DNA of 64,000 nt, taken from assembly GCA_013396755.1 (NCBI GenBank), contig VWZF01001678.1, forward strand, positions 124,001 to 188,000, read 5' to 3'. The translations under genes were made by a program, and so were the position numbers. The DNA comes from Sclerurus mexicanus. Its lineage: Eukaryota > Chordata > Aves > Passeriformes > Furnariidae. Below are positions 1-12,785 of the stretch, piece by piece; positions within the stretch are counted from its first letter, which is position 1; each line of letters opens with the position of its first letter. The notes under the pieces are model-generated. The model saw only the letters and a program-made list of their open reading frames with translations. It ran no database searches and was not told where the DNA came from.

Positions 1-2379
1 AAAAAAAGCATTCAAAAGGAGAAAAAAGGCACCAAGGAAACCACAAGGTGCCAGTAGAGAAAGCACAAGCTGCATGATGCAGTAGCAATTAGGATAAAGA
101 GATGCATCAAAAATGCCCCGCATCCCCAAACAAGAAGATGATCCGAATGGGGAATATGAAGCAGTGCATAAAGGAAGAATGGAAGCTCTGAAACAAAGCT
201 TTTGAGGTCATGGGATTGTGGTCTCAGCAGTTATGTCTGCATGACCAAGCACGTGTGGCCTCAGCATTGTGCTTATGAGTGCAGGGACTGGGTAGGGACT
301 GGCTACCTCCAGATTTCCCATCTCTTCTTTCAGCAGCATTACCCAGCACAGGGCAGAAAGGATAAGCCAGGGTTTTCTTTGCTATGAAAGCAGTTAGGGG
401 ACTAAACTCAAGAAGAGGCAAAAGCTACCTGCAATGGCAGCACAAATGCACAGAGCCAGTGTCTTTACATGTACAATCTGGAATAAGGCTATAAACCAAA
501 GAGGGAGACAAGAAAAAACAGAAAAGGGCCATGGAAAGAACTAGGCCCATGTTGAGAAGTGATTTTGTAAGAGGTATCTGCCCAAAATACCTTTTACTGG
601 GAAACTGAAAGAAGAAAGCACGTGATGATCCCTAAAACACTTCAAAGGTGTGAAATGAAAAAAAAAAAAAGTTAGACCTATATCATGCCAACTGTCCTGA
701 AGGAAGAGCTGGATCCCCAGGGAAGGTGGCGCATGGCAGGACCACCTCCGAAACCCGAGCTGTAAGCACCAACAGATAGATATTAGCCACACCATGGGCT
801 CTGACAACATGTGCTCCCTTAAAAAAAGGAAGAGTTCAATAAGGTCTGAGGCCTTTGCTAGAGCACACACTTCTCTGGAGTGTGCTGCAGGTGTAACTAG
901 AAAGCAGACTATGTGCATTATACTTTTTGCTGCCTCTAGTTATCCTCATGTTTCACTTATAATGAAAAAAAGTTACTTGCACGAGGACTCCATGCCATTC
1001 AGCTGAATTTCTTCCACAGGACAAGACTAAGAGCCATTTAGAAAGTCCTTCCTTAAAGCACATCTCTTTCAGAGCACATTCAGGTACTGCAGTACAAATG
1101 ATTAGCATAATAACTTTGGAAGTGTCACAAATTTAATAAAACACCTTGTTAAGCAAAAGCATAAGAAAGGCACACATTTACAGTCGCTGAGGACTAGGAT
1201 TGATGGCTGCAGACAAAGGCTGCAGAGAGCTCACGAGCCCTGGTAACTTCTGCCAGGATCCATGTTGTCATAGAGACAGCAGAGAGCGATGAAAAGTTCA
1301 CCACGGTAGCTATACCTTAGTGGATAGGTCTTAATGTAACTTCCAGCTGAGGACATGTAATCAATCTCTGTATGAGCTTATTGAAGGAATTCCCTTTATG
1401 CTTACTCAGTCCTCAAGAGCCCAAAATGGGGGAAAAGGTTTTAAAATACATATTTTACTACTTTTAAAGGCAAACCAAGGCTTAGTGCTTCTTTTGGATT
1501 AGGGGAGTAGGGGCGGTGGTGTCAGGAAGATAACTGTTTCTTTTGAAAAAGAAATTATGTAAAACATGAAAAACTTGATAAAGACATTCAATTAAAAAAA
1601 AAAAACCAACCAACCCACTAACATTAAAAAAAAAGGGGGAAAAAAAAGGGCACATGGAAATAGTAATTCTGGGGCAGTCTGGCAAGTTTGGCCACATACA
1701 ATAGTGTCTCCCTCTTTTCCCAGGCACCTTCCCTGCAGAGATGCTTGCAGTCCTGGCATCTCACTGCTGCTCTTCTCTCACTAGGTTTAATCATCTCATT
1801 CCCTTTTACACTGCTAAACACGGGACTTTTCCTGCTCTTTCTTCCTTCTCTGTGCCTGTCTCCTGGCATCTCCCTCTCCAGTGGCATTTGACCCCTGGTT
1901 TACCTTTGGCAGGGCAGCAGCTCCCCCGACCCTTCCTGGGTCCCTGCTCTGGGCTCTGTCCCACCACTTGGGAGGTACGGGATGCTGGAGCCCCCAACAA
2001 GCACCACAGAAACAGTGCCAGGGGCCGTTTATTGGCCGAGGTCTTCAATTCTTAGCTTACACAATTATGGCTCTTCTACGCAAGGAAGAGGGGAAAAAAA
2101 TTTTGCAGCACTAACATGTTACAGTTTAAAGTTACAGCTGTTTGCGTAAGGCCTGAAAGGCAAGGAACAGAAGAAAGAAAAAGAGAATCTCAGATGCTGT
2201 TCATGATTTTCCCTAACATTTTAGTATATAAAGATCAGACTAATTACCAAACAGTCCTGAGTTGAACAGGGTTCACTAATCACACTCTGCTTGAGGAATT
2301 AGGAGAGAATTTACTTAGCCGCATCATGAAAGGTGCCAATAAATTGTTCAGCTGGAGAGTTAACATAATAAAAAAAATC

Positions 2380-2585
2380 ATTTTTTATGTTATTTTCTTT
2401 AGCAGTTTATTAATTGCTGCCTGAAATACTTTTCTGAGACACAACGAGCTGCAAATGAATTCATGGGCTATTAATCTGCTGTACATGGCACTGGAGGGAA
2501 AGCTCATTAGGTGAGTTGATGCAATTACTGCTATTACATAACCATCTTCACAGAACATAGAGTAAATTATGGATAATAACATTCA
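2380..2585. promoter_or_regulatory. Candidate intronic enhancer rich in TAAT sites
   Basis: Repeated homeodomain-type cores occur within 200 bases: ATTAATTG, CTATTAATC, CATTAGG, CAATTACTG, ATTACATAA and GATAATAAC. The block has no low-complexity run. It looks like a vertebrate conserved non-coding element, but conservation cannot be tested here. Confidence 0.3.
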
Positions 2586-4399
2586 ATCTAAGTTGCTCCT
2601 TTAAACATTAAAGCTGGCAAGTGAAAGATATGCAAAATCAGGGGGAAAGGCTAAAACACAAAAGAGGCAGATCCCAAAAGGAGAAAAGAAAAGCAGATCT
2701 GCTTCTTTGAAGACAACAAATCAATGTGAAAAGCAAGAGATGCATGTTTAACCATGGGAAACAATGCACAACAAGTAGAGCCCAGTTCTCTACAAGAGAC
2801 TTTTAACTGTATACAGATCATTTTCAGCCACCCAGCATAACAAAGTGTGCATTATCTCTGGCAGAGCACAGGCTGACACTAGAGCACTGTGGGTTTCGTT
2901 GCAGGAAGACCCTTCCCACTGGCTTTGCTCTCATCTTAAAAAATCTCCCTGCCAGTGATATTCAGAGTTTGGCATTAACTTTTAAAAGTGCCCAGTTTCT
3001 CAGCCTGAACAACCTTTCCTATCTGATCAGCAACTGAAAAAATCCACAAACCAATCCAATCTTAATGAACAAAATGAAAAAAATGTGATCTGTATGGTTT
3101 TGGCACGGCTTCCGCACTACCTATATACTCAAATTCTTATTTTAGTTAGTATTTTTCACAGTTTACACCTTTCTACCTTCAAAGCACTTGCAATACAAGG
3201 TCTTCCAGCCCCTGTAAAAAGACACCATTTTCACCTCTCAAGTTCGGAAAGACAGTCTAACCACCTTGTAGCATTTAGAGAAAGGAGTTAGTCCCAGAAC
3301 AGGATTCAGGGGTTTGTGATTTCCACTCTGATATTTAGCTCGTGCCTCTCGAGAAAGGAAGGTGAGTTAACAGGTGAGACAACTACACTGGAGTTTTTGC
3401 AAAAGCCCCCAGCCACTGTGTGGTATTTAGGCATCCAGTTAAAAATCTAGCCTGTAGCAAAGCAGAAACAATTCCTAAATCTAGTGCTTCCTGCTGGCTA
3501 AGAAGAATAAAAATAAACCAGTTCAGATCTGACTAAAAGCATCTAAATAAAGATTTCATGGATTCTAATTAATTTGCTTTAAAATTACATCAGTGAAATC
3601 TGCATGAATATCTCAAATGCAGCTATGCAGACTGGCCCTCCACTTAGCCACTCATTACAGATGAAATCATGCTTCCCCAAGGAGTCTGCAAAAAAACTAC
3701 AGAAAAATATAAAATACAAATATGGCAGTTCTCCAAGATGATGCTTCTTGATTGTCAATTTAAACCAGAATGCAAATAACTAAATCCATTCATTCTATTG
3801 TTCAGTAGCAGAATGTAATCATGCGTTCCAAGAAGCACGAATATTTGTATATTACAAGACTCAAGTCGGTGACAAGGAGTAACAGAGATTTCCATGCAAG
3901 TTTAAAAAAACTCCAAAACAAATACAGAGCACAGAAACTGGATTCTCTCCTCTTCGTGAGAATTTCCCCGCATTCCCTCCTTTCTTCCTTCCCTCCCTCC
4001 AGAGAGGTTAATTGTAAGCAGATTTACAAATCCGAACATTGCTTCAGTGCACTGTAGCAATCTGGAACGACTCTGTACCTTTATAAACATCCTTTTGCTC
4101 TATTAGAGCTCACTGCAGATAAGGTTTATGGCAGCACTGCACCCAGGTACGCAGGCTGGGCTGTGTCTGAGGGGATTCCAAAGAACATCAAGTACAGTGG
4201 CAGTTCCTGCACGTTTTATGAAAGAGGATGGAAGAGCTGCTGGGCTAACCCGGGCTGTTGTGAGAGAAGGAAGCTCCATTTTCTTCCCCCACGTACCCTT
4301 ACAAAAAAGTCCAGTTTAGGTTTTCTTTAAGGGCAGGCTTCACCTCACAAAACATCCGTTCCGGCATCCTGCTTGAAAGAGTCCATTATTACTGGAGAG

Positions 4400-4860
4400 T
4401 TTAGCGCGGCTCCCCTTGTGCGCCGCGCCAGGCACAGGGAGCTCCTCGCCGACACCTGCGCTCAGGCCAAGGACGCTGCTTCAACACCGGCTCAGAGATC
4501 GCGTAATAGGAGGGCAAAGGTTAGTTTCCTAAGGCTCTCCATCACATAATGAACCACTGTCAGCCTGAGCAGCCTTCTCACTTCAGCAGCAAAAGAAGAA
4601 CCCTATGTGACCACCATTTGTGTCTACACGGTGATTAAAAAAATTAACAGGCTGGGAGGGTAAAAAGGACAACAGTGCTCGGAGCGGTGACCAGAGCAGC
4701 GACACCCCCCGGCACCCAGGATTGAACTGCGGCGGGGCGGACGGGACGGGGCGGACGGGACGGGGCGGGCACCCCGCAGCCCCAGCCGGACGCGGCGCCC
4801 GCGGAGGGAATGACTCCAGGCCGCGACACGGAGAGGTGCAGCTCAGGCTGCAGAGACAGC
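4400..4860. other. Intronic GC/CpG-rich islet
   Basis: Two GC-rich parts (4400-4500 and 4675-4860) stand out from the AT-rich intron. The second has GC-box-like GGGGCGG motifs. No TATA box or exon is evident. It may be a regulatory islet or a GC minisatellite context. Confidence 0.4.
4734..4768 (+). repeat. 14-bp GC-rich tandem repeat, about 2.5 copies
   Basis: The unit GGGGCGGACGGGAC occurs at 4734-4747 and 4748-4761, and a partial third copy (GGGGCGG) follows. Each copy carries a GC-box core. Confidence 0.85.
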
Positions 4861-7800
4861 CCAGGAGTTTCTGAAGGACGGGTATCTGATGAAAGACAAC
4901 AGGGCTTTATTTCAAGCAGTTTTGCCCCGTTGTAGGAAGATAAGGCCGTCATCACTAAGTCGTTTCCCCTCGCACCCTTTGTCTTGTCTGTCTGGAGCAC
5001 GTACTTCTTGCAACAGGGACTACACAATGAAAGCCAGTCCCTACACTGGTGAGATCCAGTTTCAGCGGGTCTTGCAGATACTATCACAAGGCAAATAGCT
5101 ACACTCCTGCCCCGGGGGCAGTGTTGTTATTGACCTTTCTTGATGAGATCTGGGGAGTAACACAGGGTCCAAGATAACTTTTCCCCCTCTACGTGAATAA
5201 AACAACCTATAAAGAAATGCAAATTTGGTGCATTCCTTCCTCATCTCGCTTCGTTCTCTGAAACAAGATAAAAGCATACAAGAATGCTCAGTAGCTCTTT
5301 TTCAAAACACTGCACCCCCATTCTTAAAGCCCTACTTATCACACTGGCTAGGCACCCAGTTCCCATCTCTTCTCTGATGTTTGTGTGGAACGTTCATTAA
5401 GCTCAAAGGAAGTCGCATATGCAAGTACCTTTGCATGCCCTTTAAAGGCAGAACAAATAAACACAGGACTGGAGCTTTTAAGCACAGATTACTCTGTATA
5501 TCGACAATCAGCATCTACTCCTCCTTAGCTCCTGGGAACGACCTTGGGGTTCCTATTTGCAGGTGCCCACCTCGATTACTCTCCCCATTTGGGACTGGTT
5601 TGAGCATTGCAGGCTTGTTTCCCTGTGAGATTTCTCTGATACTTTTTTTTCTCCTTTGTTCATGGCTTTCACAGTACAAGGTAACAACTGTAAGAAGGCA
5701 GAAAACCAAAATGTGAATAATGCACTGGGGGGAAAAGAAAGACCCCTATCTGGTAAGAAAAAGCTGACTGACAGATGTGCCTTTGTTTACATAAACTTCT
5801 AAAGAAATGGTGTTGAAACCTAGAGATATGTATGAAAGAAGGTCAGGTAAAAAATAGTTTTTCAAATATCTTAGGAGATGAAAAGCTCATGCTCATGAAG
5901 GGATAACACAGAATCACTTCAGACTTAGTTCTTAAACCCAGAAGACAAGACACACTGCATTCAAACTGATGGCATTTAAAATAATTTCTCTGTTCCTTTG
6001 CAAATGCCTTCTACAGAAATGCAGCCAGAGGACATCCCTCACTTCTCCCCAGCATCCTCTGTTCCCCCTCCAACCTGCTATCCCCCTTTCAGTGCCCGTA
6101 GTGGTTTGAGATAAAGGCAACTGCCAAAGGGCAATTTCACTCAGTTCACCCCAGGAAAAAGGCAGAGCAAAACCTTAATTCTCGCTGGCAATGCTCCAGC
6201 TACCCTATGGGAGAAAACAATCCATCACCTAAAAGGCATTAAGTCTTTATCCAAAGTAACTTTGGTTAACATGTTAGAAATACTGCTGATATTTCCAAAG
6301 TCTACTCTGATGTGACGTTACAGCATTTAATAAGATTATTATTTCACGTCAGCAATAAAATCCTTAAGAACTCAAGACCAACAAGCCCTCAGGTGAGAAA
6401 AGTGCTTTTTCTTCTCTTCCAAACTGCATCATATCGTTTTATCGAAGAAAAAAGCTTCATGTGCACAGATACATATGCAGCTAAATACCTATGAATAAAA
6501 TCCTTCTCACTCAATCCTGCATCTTTGTATTTAGCCTACCTTCTCCTTTACTCTCATTATGGTCTCCACTCCAGCAGATCTATACCTAAGTATAGATAAG
6601 TGCACTTAAGGCACACAAGAAAACCAGAAAAATCCAACAAGGACAGTGAAATAATGAAAATCCTTAGACCTCCTCCCCCAATAGCTTGAAACTTTTCAAT
6701 AACTACAATTTCAGATTTCCATGAAAAGGAGCTGGAAACACAGCAAACGGTGCTAAAGATATATTTGGTTCTTTCTCTGAGAGGAAAGAGAGGATAGGAG
6801 AGAGAAACAGGGGGTAAAGACGAGGGACAAGTGTAGCACCTCTTTGGCTTCTGCCCCAGTACGGAGAAGGGAACTACTGGGATGTCCCACACAATTTGGG
6901 AAGGCAAAATGTTGAAGACGAGAACTGGTTATGTCTCAGACAAATGCCATTATTGTCAGTTTTTTTCTTTTCCTCTGGTCTTAAAATCTCTCCAAGAAAC
7001 TCTTATGGTTTAATTAAAGCTAAGAAGTGGTGTTGGGCAATTTCCCCTCCTCTCTTATGCACACACTGCAAATTTCTGTAGTGTTTATTATTGAAATTGA
7101 CCTACTGAAATCAGGAAAATCACTGATAGAGGTCAAAACCCTCAACAACTGAACAAATCACTATACCAAAGGCTTTTTGCTATTGCAATCAATCCAACAA
7201 AAAATGAGAAAGTTTCAGAAGCATGACCCCATAGGGATTTGAGAAAGGCTTTTTTAGCTATATTTTCAGGCTTGAGGAGGATATCCATAAACCAAAAGAA
7301 CAGAAAAAATACATCTTTTTGCAGGAATATTTTAAAATGTTAATTTAAAGGGCAAATCAGAGATTTCTACAAAAGAAGGAAGAGGAAAATCCTTTAGGTT
7401 TTTTGATGTGCTTGGCAGCACTTTTGCATAGTCAGGTTTACTGGCTTTGCAGATTTAGAAGAGGATTTGCCGTCTCATTTCACCTTTCAGAGAGGGTCCA
7501 GACAGCAAGACCAGAAGGCTCAAGGCCATTATACCATCAGCTTTGTAAAATGGCACAGAGTGGCACTACCACTAAAAGAAGGCCCTCCAGCACCAGCACC
7601 TGCACTGGCACGAGGAAGAAGATGTAAGGCTGAAGAAGGCTGCTGGCTGCTGCTGCAGCAGGAAACCCTTGTGAAGCGACAGCCTGGGCTGACCCAAGCC
7701 CACCAAAGCCTCAAGCCAGTTTGCAGGGCAGAGGGAGAACTGAAACGAAGCTTAAGAAGCCACTACTCTTCTCCTTACACCCTTGCCCCAGGAAGCCATT

Positions 7801-8158
7801 TCTAGAGCAGAAGGGAGATAATCCAGTCTTGAAGCAATTACCTGTGGGTTTGTTCTTCTAGAAAACCTGTCAAAACTACCTACTCAGGCATCCTCATGCT
7901 CACATGGGGTGGCTATGCCTCACAAGCAGCATGTTGCACTAGAAGTTCTTAACTGATGGCATTTAGGCTGCAAAGTGAAGGACTCAGAAGTTTGTAAAGT
8001 ACAGGTCTAAAGCTGTGTACCAAATTCATACTCCTTTCTTGACATATGAATGCAGGTACTGCCTCCAACCACATAAATGAATAATAATTTTTTTTCCCTT
8101 AAGACTGCCACACATATGGAGGATATGACATAATAAATTGTTTCTGAAGACAACTTAC

Positions 8159-8300
8159 ATTCTTTGGACATTCCCACTTCAAAGCACTTCTGTAGTCTGC
8201 AGTACTGGCAGCGATTTCTGGTAACTTTATTGATAACACAGTTTTTATCTCTGTGACATGTGTAAACCATGTTCTTCTGGATACTCCTGCGGAAAAAGCC
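8159..8300 (-). CDS. RARB: RARB exon: second zinc finger
   Basis: This 142-nt exon encodes residues 103-149, beginning GFFRRSIQKNMVYTCHRDKN and ending VGMSKE. It completes the P-box helix (GFFRRS) and carries the second C4 zinc finger, with cysteines at about 117, 123, 133 and 136 (spacing 5-9-2). The D-box between the first two of these (HRDKN) mediates dimerisation with RXR on direct repeats. The following CRLQKCFEVGMSKE is the conserved RAR C-terminal extension of the DNA-binding domain. The acceptor is ATTTCAG|GGC after a T-rich tract. The donor is GTAAGT (8158-8153), which leaves one base of the next serine codon. M-V at residues 113-114 differs from the M-I I remember in mammals and fits a bird or reptile. 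Hinge and ligand-binding exons should follow below position 1; I did not find them here. Confidence 0.97.
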
Positions 8301-11300
8301 CTGAAATCAAGAAAAAAAAGAAATCAAATAAACTTTTGAGATTCCCATAACCCTTAGAGCCAGGCACTAATGTTGTTTTAAAATAACAAAATAAATTCAA
8401 AGTTATGGCTGGAGTATGGCATCTTTAAAGACTCAGTCTTACTATAATTTAGTACTGTTTCTTGCAATATAAGAATCATCTCTTAAATAAAAACTAATTA
8501 TATAATGCAACCTAAGGCCAAAATAAACAAAACTCTAACTAGTGAGAGCATTCAGGAAATTAACTCCTAGGTTTTACAAAAAAGCTCAAACAAAAATGGT
8601 TTGAACTTATGTATGTAAGTAATGAGTTGGGTATACTCCCTTCCTAATAGATCCACTTGGAAGTCAAACACTCATCCAATCACCAGCAGAGTCCCTCAGC
8701 CTAAAGGTCCTGTGTATTTTTACTGCAGAGATTCTCTAGTTGGAAGGCTACATGACAAAAGAGAAAAAATTTGAAACCCACATTTCTTAGCTGCTGAAAC
8801 TCCTACAGCAATTAATGAGGTTTCTGCAAGTGGAAGAGTTCCAGCATCAGGTTATTGAGTTGTGAACTTGTAAAAGTTGCCAATTACAGCTCTTTTTTCT
8901 TACTCAGATACAGCTGTGAAAATAATCAAGTAATCACAATGATTTTGAACAGAAATTAAAGAAACCAAGAGGTCTGGTGTGTACTTAAGGAACACCATTT
9001 GACTAGGTTCCTCCTTCATCAAGTAAAAAAGAGAAAAACGGCCATAAATGGTAAGGTTAGGTGGCACAGAAAAAAGGCAAAACCCAAGTTAATTTCTTTA
9101 TCTGCACTGAACCTCAAGCTTTAGATAATATCATATAATAATGAAGAAAAAAAAAAGAGGATTACTTGAAGCATTTTAGAGCTCAACCCACAGATATTCA
9201 GTGAAAGTATTTCTGCAACAGACATTTGGAAATTTGACAGCACTGTTTAACCTTCTCACTCAGATTTTGAAAATCGTTTCAGCAAGCACCAGGGTCAAAT
9301 TTCAGTCAACACTGAAGAATTATGGAAGAATAGTTAGCAATTTAATATTTGTTGGAGGGCTGGAGAGGTTAAAACTCTTCAACCAGCCACATGTTTACAC
9401 CCTACAGGGAAGCTGTAAACTTGATGCCGCAGATGATAGCTCTGTGCCCACAATGCATTTGTCTAAAGATGCAATCATGGTAAGCTATAAAATTGGCTCT
9501 CCTAGAAGTGCTCACCGAGACAGGAGAGTAGTTCGAACGCCAAAAACCCTATCGTTCAGAGTTAACTGGGAACCTTTCTGGCTATATGATCAGGGAGTGG
9601 TAGGGCAGGCAGTAAGGGCTGGTCATAAATTCCTTGCACAGCCAACATGCTATAGATGCTAATGTTATGAAAATACCTCAGATTCACTCAGAACTGAAAA
9701 ATGCCTCCTTAATCACGTAACCCCTGGTGAATGCTTTTCTGCAGATCTTGCACAGGCAAGCCTCATCCTGAGATTAGCTCCTCTGATTTAGGAGATATTT
9801 CATACTACCATCAAAAAGGTAAATAAAAACTTTCCACTTCTTTTGCTTAAGCTACTGGACACAGAAGAAGAATGTAAAGCTATTTATTTAGACAATTAAA
9901 ACCTTTTAAGTTATCAATAACACTGCTATTTTATATTCCACTCTTCTGATCATTAACACTGCTTGAATCTTTGCAATGGCAAGTATGGCAAGCGTGTGTA
10001 CATTTGATCATTTGCCAAGAAGAAAATTTATGGTATTGTTCATTTACTCCTTTCTTGCTTTGATAGTCCCCTAACTGCGATGCCCAGCTCTGCAGTAATG
10101 GCTGATGATGCTGTGACAGTGAGAAGTCTATGACACCTATTTTGGCTTAACTGAACAGGCAGAAAGTGTGAGCTGTGATGGTTGAACAGTCTCTCTACAG
10201 CTTTTTGGTCACCACTTTTTAGCTGGAAAGATGTAGGGAGAGCCAAGAGTGGAAGCTTCCAGGGCAGCCACCCCAGCTCAATCCAGTACTGCAGGTGAAT
10301 TAACACCCACAGTCACTGATGGCATTACTCTCCTACCTCCAGCCTGACAGGGTAGGAAACAGTGGCCCAAATGAGCAAGTCATCCAATACTGATAAAAAA
10401 AGAAACAGCCTCCTCCATGTGTGTCTGAACTTCACCAAAATATAACTGGTAGCTAATAGCTGATTGATCAGTTATTCTGATATTTAGATGCAGGTTCTTC
10501 ATCCTTTTAAACTAGAGTTTAATTGCAGCCCATCAAGGGAAGGAAAGCAGAGGAGGCTGCCTCAGTCCTTACCATACAAAGCTGACCATGCAGCCCAAAA
10601 GAAAAACAAGACCAAACTCCTGCAGACAGCAAGCATAAAGCATTCATGAACTCATTATTAATATAAAAGGCTTAAAAAGAACAATTTTGAAAAAAGCAGA
10701 TCTCCAGGTTGAAATAAAGACAGTTTCCTCAACAGCCTAACCTCCCCAGGCAACGCCTTCCACAGAGTGAAAGATACAGATGAGGACATTAATTGTGGAA
10801 ACTTGGACTGTTGTTTTACAAATTACTTTTTGACACCTGTATTTGATTTTCTTCCTGGAGTTAATCAAGGAACAGAAAGAAAAATGAACCCGTTTACATG
10901 AAATATTCAGGAGAAAAAAGATGCAATGTGGTCCTGTTCAAAACTAAGGACATGATTCTTGACAGCGTATCAGTGTCCATTCCCAAGTACTCTTTCCCAA
11001 GACACAACTGGGATAATATTCCTAATAAGATTTGTGGTAAATGCATTTTAAAACCTCAGCAATACGTCACCAGAAAGATTTGATGTTTAAACCTTCCTCT
11101 GGACAGGCACTAAGAAAAACCCAGACTATCAATATCTTTGGAGACAAACCCCAAACCCAAGCCATCCTAGGGAGAGCAACAGGAACTCGGGTACCAGCGA
11201 GCGAGCGGCATTTGCTGGGCGCTGGAGCTCGGTTTCCCCACACGCCTCCAGAAGCCTGGTGCTGTGCAGCCACAGGTTTTGGGTGGCACTGCAAGCAGGG

Positions 11301-12738
11301 TCATGCTCAGAAACATTTCTGAATCTGGGCTGAAAAAACAGAGTGTCCTGTATTTTCCTCTGCAGGGGTTTGGACCTCGCCTGCAGCTCTGCAGAGAAAG
11401 AAAACCCCACAGGACAAAGGGATGGGCAGAGCAGGTGCTGCTGCTGCCCAATTAAACAGAAAGGCATATTTAAAACATTGCAAGGCTGGATTCCAAACAG
11501 CACAGGTATAACACTGGCCTTTTCATTAAAAATAGAGAAGTTAGAAGCAAGCCTCAATCCTCCTCCAAGTGCTGTTTGTCAAATGATTCCCATCTTGTTT
11601 TACCTCCTCAAAAGCTTCTTCAAAATCCAAGAAAATCCAAATATGACCTGACCTTAAGAAGTTGTCAGAAACTTCAGAGACAGAAAAAACTCCACTACTT
11701 ATAAATTAATCAACTTCTACTGCCTACTGGCTCTTGAAAAACAAATCTACCACCTACTATGATATATTTACCTTGAAACAAATCTGTTTGGCTGAATATT
11801 TACATGAGCCATTTTTTTATGCAAATATTTTAGCATCCTGTCCAAATTAACACCCTGTGATGGGAGATGAAACACTCCTGTGTCAGAAACAATCACAAAT
11901 TTTTTCCTTTGTAATTTGAAATGCCTTATGAATATATATAAAAAAAATCCCATTATGTGAGACATAAAGCAATACTGTCACACATAATTGTTTTTGATAG
12001 CACCTACAAAGTACTTGAATTTAGAGCAGAGGAAGCTACTGAAGGCCCATCAGGAACAGTGATTTGCTTCAATATTCCTTTTATCCACAACTTTTGAAAG
12101 GAACATGGATCTTGTGTTTTTATTTTAGCAAAGACAAAGCGTTGTGGAAATCACACTTTTGAATTAATTCTGTTTTGCTGAGCTGCTTTTATCAGTATCC
12201 TTTACACAGAACATTTTGCACAAACATTTCAATTTTTAATCTCATCTTTTCTGTGTACCACGCCATGCTCCTCCCAGGCTCACCAATCTTGTTATCTTAA
12301 TGGATGACAGATAGAGTATCACTCTGACCATGCCACATTAGGCGTCCTCATTTACCGAGTGCAAGGAAAAATGCTGAGTATAAATTATTCAGAAATCTAT
12401 TGTATCAGCGTGTGTTCTCCGAGCATCCACCAGTGGCAGAGCAGACAGATTATTTTTCACTTTTAATTGTGTTGATACCTTATCTGCTGCACTGAAAGTA
12501 GAGAGTGATATGTGAAACCGTAAGTTATCAAGCAGCAAATAAACCCAGGTTCCTAGGTCTATTGCTTAGAAGTAAATAATCTATTTAGTCAATCTAACTT
12601 CAACACAATGCCGAAAGAAACACCTCATGCCATTCACCACTTACTTTTGTAGCATTTGCCAGGGAGTGCACCAGCCTTTGAGAGCTCAGTACAGGACAGT
12701 GGTGCCCAGAGAGAATATTTCATTTCAGTAATATTTTG

Positions 12739-12785
12739 AATGTCATTATGCCACTGAGTACAAATGTCATTATGCATCTGAGTAC
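12739..12785 (+). repeat. 24-bp tandem duplication
   Basis: AATGTCATTATG-CCACTGAGTAC is followed directly by a second copy reading AATGTCATTATG-CATCTGAGTAC, with period 24. The copies differ at only a few bases, so the duplication looks fairly recent. Confidence 0.85.

Larger units (their letters stand above)
1..8158 (-). other. RARB: Start of the RARB intron after the second-zinc-finger exon (runs off the window)
   Basis: The donor GTAAGT (8158-8153) begins an intron that extends past position 1. The next expected exon (hinge, with a VRNDRNKKKKE-like sequence) was looked for on the minus strand and not seen. The stretch holds a GC/CpG-rich islet (4400-4860), a homeobox-motif-rich block (2380-2585) and short A-rich tracts (for example 1593-1640). 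No other gene is supported. Confidence 0.85.

Noticed and set aside
9201..9662. 153-codon plus-strand open frame in the intron antisense to RARB
   Set aside because: No domain, no bias typical of coding sequence and no family resemblance. Frames of this length occur by chance in 64 kb.
11645..11660. Overlapping AGGTCA half-sites on the minus strand (AAGGTCAGGTCA)
   Set aside because: The hexamers share a base, so they do not make a DR1, DR2 or DR5 element.
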